From positions 62,001 to 126,000 of the forward strand of contig JAFYVN010000006.1 of assembly GCA_017549105.1 (NCBI GenBank): DNA of 64,000 bases. The letters are read 5' to 3'. The stretch's first letter is position 1; every line of letters starts with the position of its first letter. Shown here piece by piece: positions 61,869 through 64,000 of the stretch. The notes beneath the pieces were generated by a model. That model did no database searches. It saw nothing but the letters and a program-made list of their open reading frames with translations, and was not told the DNA's origin. Origin of the DNA: Clostridia bacterium (lineage in GTDB: Bacteria; Bacillota; Clostridia; Oscillospirales; Acutalibacteraceae). Both the position numbers and the translations under genes were made by a program.

Positions 61869-62435
61869 TTATTTTATCTTTATAAGTCTGTCGCCCTTAA
61901 CAAGATACGCATTGCGTGCAAGGTCAATCATAGGCTGGTCGTTGAGCGAATCTGTATAGAAATTGTCGATTTCGGCATCGGGGAATTTCTCCTTGAAAAC
62001 CTTCACCTTGTTTTCACGGAAGCAGAAATCAACAAGTCTTCTGCTTTCAAGATCGGTTTTTGAGCCGACAAAATTCTTGATATTGAGTCTGCGGCAGATT
62101 TCTTCAAGCACAACGTCAAGGCAAGCGGAGATAATGATATCGTCATCCTGTCTTTGTTTGAGATAAAACGGCTTTATCTTGTTGCTGTTTTTATCCCAGA
62201 AGTCGATAACATCGCCTTCGATATCCTCAATCGACTGAGCAAAATCCTCAACAACGCCTGCATACTTATCCATAACCTCGTCAAGCGACATTTTGCCGGT
62301 TTTGTATTTATAAATACACTTTACCGCCATAGGAAACATTTTGAGAAGCTTGGGGTCTTTTTTGAGATAACCGAGAAAAAGGTCAACCCCCGACTCGCCT
62401 CTGTAAATTGTATTATCAAAATCGTAAACGTTCAT
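61869..62435 (-). CDS. HAD-superfamily IB phosphatase (SerB-like)
   Basis: 188-residue cytoplasmic phosphatase. Motif I YDFDNTIYRGES (residues 4-15) carries the nucleophile with Asn in the DxDNT version typical of subfamily IB; IISACLDVV near 103 is motif II, and FYTDSLNDQPMIDLA near 160 is motif IV. A helical cap lies between. Substrates in this group include phosphoserine and lipid phosphates; not resolved here. ATG 62435 with AAGGA upstream is chosen over 62501. A long-loop hairpin (AAGACCGA with TCGGTCTT, 61813-61853) follows the gene. Confidence 0.87.
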   Translation of the reverse strand: MNVYDFDNTIYRGESGVDLFLGYLKKDPKLLKMFPMAVKCIYKYKTGKMSLDEVMDKYAGVVEDFAQSIEDIEGDVIDFWDKNSNKIKPFYLKQRQDDDIIISACLDVVLEEICRRLNIKNFVGSKTDLESRRLVDFCFRENKVKVFKEKFPDAEIDNFYTDSLNDQPMIDLARNAYLVKGDRLIKIK

Positions 62436-62568
62436 TAAATATACCGTCCTTAATAAATCTTTTGTCCCTGAATAAAGTATACCATCCTTACCGTGCTGCA
62501 TTTTTCTTATTAAGAATAAATTTCTTATGGTTTTCTTAAGATTTATACAACTTTTTGTAAATGTATGA

Positions 62569-62597
62569 TTGAAAACAGCTTTTTCGAATGGTATACT
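62569..62597 (+). promoter_or_regulatory. Promoter of the MATE gene
   Basis: TTGAAA (62569-62574), 17-bp spacer, TATACT (62592-62597). It lies where a longer reading frame would start, supporting the ATG at 62631. Confidence 0.7.
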
Positions 62598-62630
62598 GAA
62601 ATCAGAATAAAAATTTCAGAGGAAATAAAA

Positions 62631-63986
62631 ATGAAAAAGAAATTATCAGACGGTGGATTCTACAAAGCATTTTTCACAATGACACTGACCCTTGCGCTTC
62701 AAAACCTGATTGTGTTCGGCGTCAATCTTGCTGACTCGGTTATGATGGGTGCATACAGTGAAACGGCACTCAGCGGTGTAGGAATCTGCAACAACATCCA
62801 GTTTTTCCTCAATATGGCGGCATCGGGTATCTCGTCGGGTATGACGGTTATCGCCTCGCAGTATTGGGGTCAGAAAGAAACAAAGCCTATCCACAAGGTT
62901 TCGGCAGTTGCAATGTGGCTCGGAATTATTTTTACTATGCTGATTTTCGCATTTGCCGCAATCGCACCCGAAACGCTCATCCGTCTTTTCACGGACAAAG
63001 AAGCCGTTATTGCGCAGGCTGTAGAGTATCTTGACGTGATAAAGTACACATATTTAATGTATACATTATCAACCATACTTCTCGCCATTCTCAGAAGCGT
63101 TGAAACTGTAAAAATCGGATTTTACGTTTCTCTTTCATCGTTTGCACTCAATATTTTTCTCAACTACGCCCTCATCTACGGTAAATTCGGTGCACCCGAA
63201 ATGGGCATAAGAGGTGCTGCGGTTGCAACTCTTGTTTCAAGAGCGATTGAACTTGCCGTGACTGTTATTTACATACTTGCCATTGACAAAAAGCTGAATG
63301 TCAGAATCCGTGACCTTTTCATCACCGACAAACAGATGGTCAAGGACTATTTCAAAACAGGTCTGCCCCTTATGATGAGCAGCGTTTCGTGGGGAATTGC
63401 AATGAGCATTCAGGGTGCAATCATCGGCAGACTCATCGAAAGCGCAATTGCCGCAAACAGCATCGCAACAACGCTTTTCCAGGTTGCAACGGTTATCTGC
63501 TACGCTTCAAGCAACGCAGCGTGCGTGCTTATCGGCAAAACAGTTGGCGAAAATATGAGTATGGACATAATAAAACGCCGAAGCAAAAGCCTTCAGCTCA
63601 TTTTCCTTGCAATCGGTGTTGTATCAAGTGCAATCCTTCTCATTGCCAAAAATCTTATCGTAGGATTTTACAACGCATCACCCGAAACTCTCGAAATCAC
63701 AAATCAGTTTATATGGGTACTCTGCGTTACGGTTATCGGCACTGCATACGAAGCACCCTGCCTTTGCGGAATCGTTTCGGGCGGTGGCGAAACTTCGTTT
63801 GTACTCAAAAATGACATAATCTTTATGTGGCTGATTGTTCTTCCACTGAGCGCATTGAGCGCATTCGTCTTTCATTTTCCCGTGTGGGTAACCTTCGCCT
63901 GCCTCAAGGCTGACCAGGTACTCAAATGCGCCGTCGCTGTTGTTAAGGTCAATAAATTCAATTGGATAAAAACTGTTACAAGGTAA
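62631..63986 (+). CDS. MATE-family efflux transporter
   Basis: Membrane exporter of 451 residues, twelve transmembrane segments in two MatE halves. VFGVNLADSVMMG (near 28) and GISSGMTVIASQYWGQ (near 65) in the first half and FQVATVICYASSNAACVLIGK (split near 280-300) in the second are family landmarks. Substrates of this group are drugs or other cations driven by sodium or proton gradients. AGAGGAAA precedes ATG 62631; frame openness to 62565 lies within the promoter. The gene is complete and ends 14 bases before the window edge. Confidence 0.93.
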   Translation: MKKKLSDGGFYKAFFTMTLTLALQNLIVFGVNLADSVMMGAYSETALSGVGICNNIQFFLNMAASGISSGMTVIASQYWGQKETKPIHKVSAVAMWLGIIFTMLIFAFAAIAPETLIRLFTDKEAVIAQAVEYLDVIKYTYLMYTLSTILLAILRSVETVKIGFYVSLSSFALNIFLNYALIYGKFGAPEMGIRGAAVATLVSRAIELAVTVIYILAIDKKLNVRIRDLFITDKQMVKDYFKTGLPLMMSSVSWGIAMSIQGAIIGRLIESAIAANSIATTLFQVATVICYASSNAACVLIGKTVGENMSMDIIKRRSKSLQLIFLAIGVVSSAILLIAKNLIVGFYNASPETLEITNQFIWVLCVTVIGTAYEAPCLCGIVSGGGETSFVLKNDIIFMWLIVLPLSALSAFVFHFPVWVTFACLKADQVLKCAVAVVKVNKFNWIKTVTR

Positions 63987-64000
63987 TTTTCGCCCAAAAA

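Overview
The window is a 64 kb piece of a chromosome from a low-to-moderate GC Gram-positive anaerobe, most likely a gut or rumen clostridium of the Oscillospiraceae/Ruminococcaceae type. The reasons are the ctsR-mcsA-mcsB-clpC heat-shock operon, RNase Y next to ymdB, two T-box riboswitches, strong AGGAGG-type ribosome binding sites, sigma-A promoters with 17-bp spacers, type-2 ArgC with bifunctional-type ArgJ, many cytoplasmic glycosidases, and no sign of respiration genes. No rRNA, CRISPR array, prophage or complete insertion sequence was seen. Coding density is high and the window is mostly housekeeping.

Layout. 1-8 kb: 3' part of rarA, an EamA transporter, the CtsR-controlled ctsR-mcsA-mcsB-clpC operon, a membrane-anchored protein and pth. 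8-16 kb: trmL, a ceramidase-like hydrolase, a lipoprotein, then argG-argH, trpS and an aminotransferase on the minus strand. 16-22 kb: HAD phosphatase, an unknown polytopic membrane protein with yfcE, an amino-acid ABC uptake operon, and a free-standing E2-type acyltransferase domain. 22-36 kb: a heterodimeric ABC exporter, a CNNM/CorC protein, a GH20 hexosaminidase, a DUF1015 protein with a D-lactate-dehydrogenase-like enzyme, a Ktr/Trk potassium system, a PHP phosphoesterase and a LURP-like protein. 36-45 kb: ttcA-ymdB-rny, T-box-controlled thrS, dcd, a RAYT transposase carrying an internal REP-like palindrome, apgM and metY. 45-50 kb: argCJBD, then a small XRE regulator divergent from a tiny secreted hydrophobic peptide. 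50-64 kb: a GH109-like/hexosamine kinase/GH4 operon, a DUF5685/J-like/membrane trio, T-box-controlled trpB, four tRNAs (Gly, Arg, His, Gln), a GH78 enzyme, an oxidoreductase, tRNA-Met and tRNA-Glu, a HAD enzyme and a MATE exporter.

How it fits together. Arginine synthesis is split into two minus-strand operons (argCJBD and argGH) whose promoters share a similar AT-rich palindromic element over the -10 box, suggesting one ArgR-type regulon. Protein quality control is under CtsR boxes that are interwoven with the -35 and start region. thrS and trpB read tRNA charging through T-boxes whose specifiers (ACC, UGG) fit the products. Several intracellular glycosidases (GH20, GH4, GH109-like, GH78) and a BadF-type kinase point to uptake and internal breakdown of amino-sugar and rhamnose-containing oligosaccharides.

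The least ordinary parts are the XRE/micropeptide locus with a perfect 17-bp inverted repeat, the RAYT gene with an in-frame REP-like palindrome and a covarying second copy just downstream, the two-NAD-glycosidase operon, and the DUF5685/HPD-less J-like protein trio.
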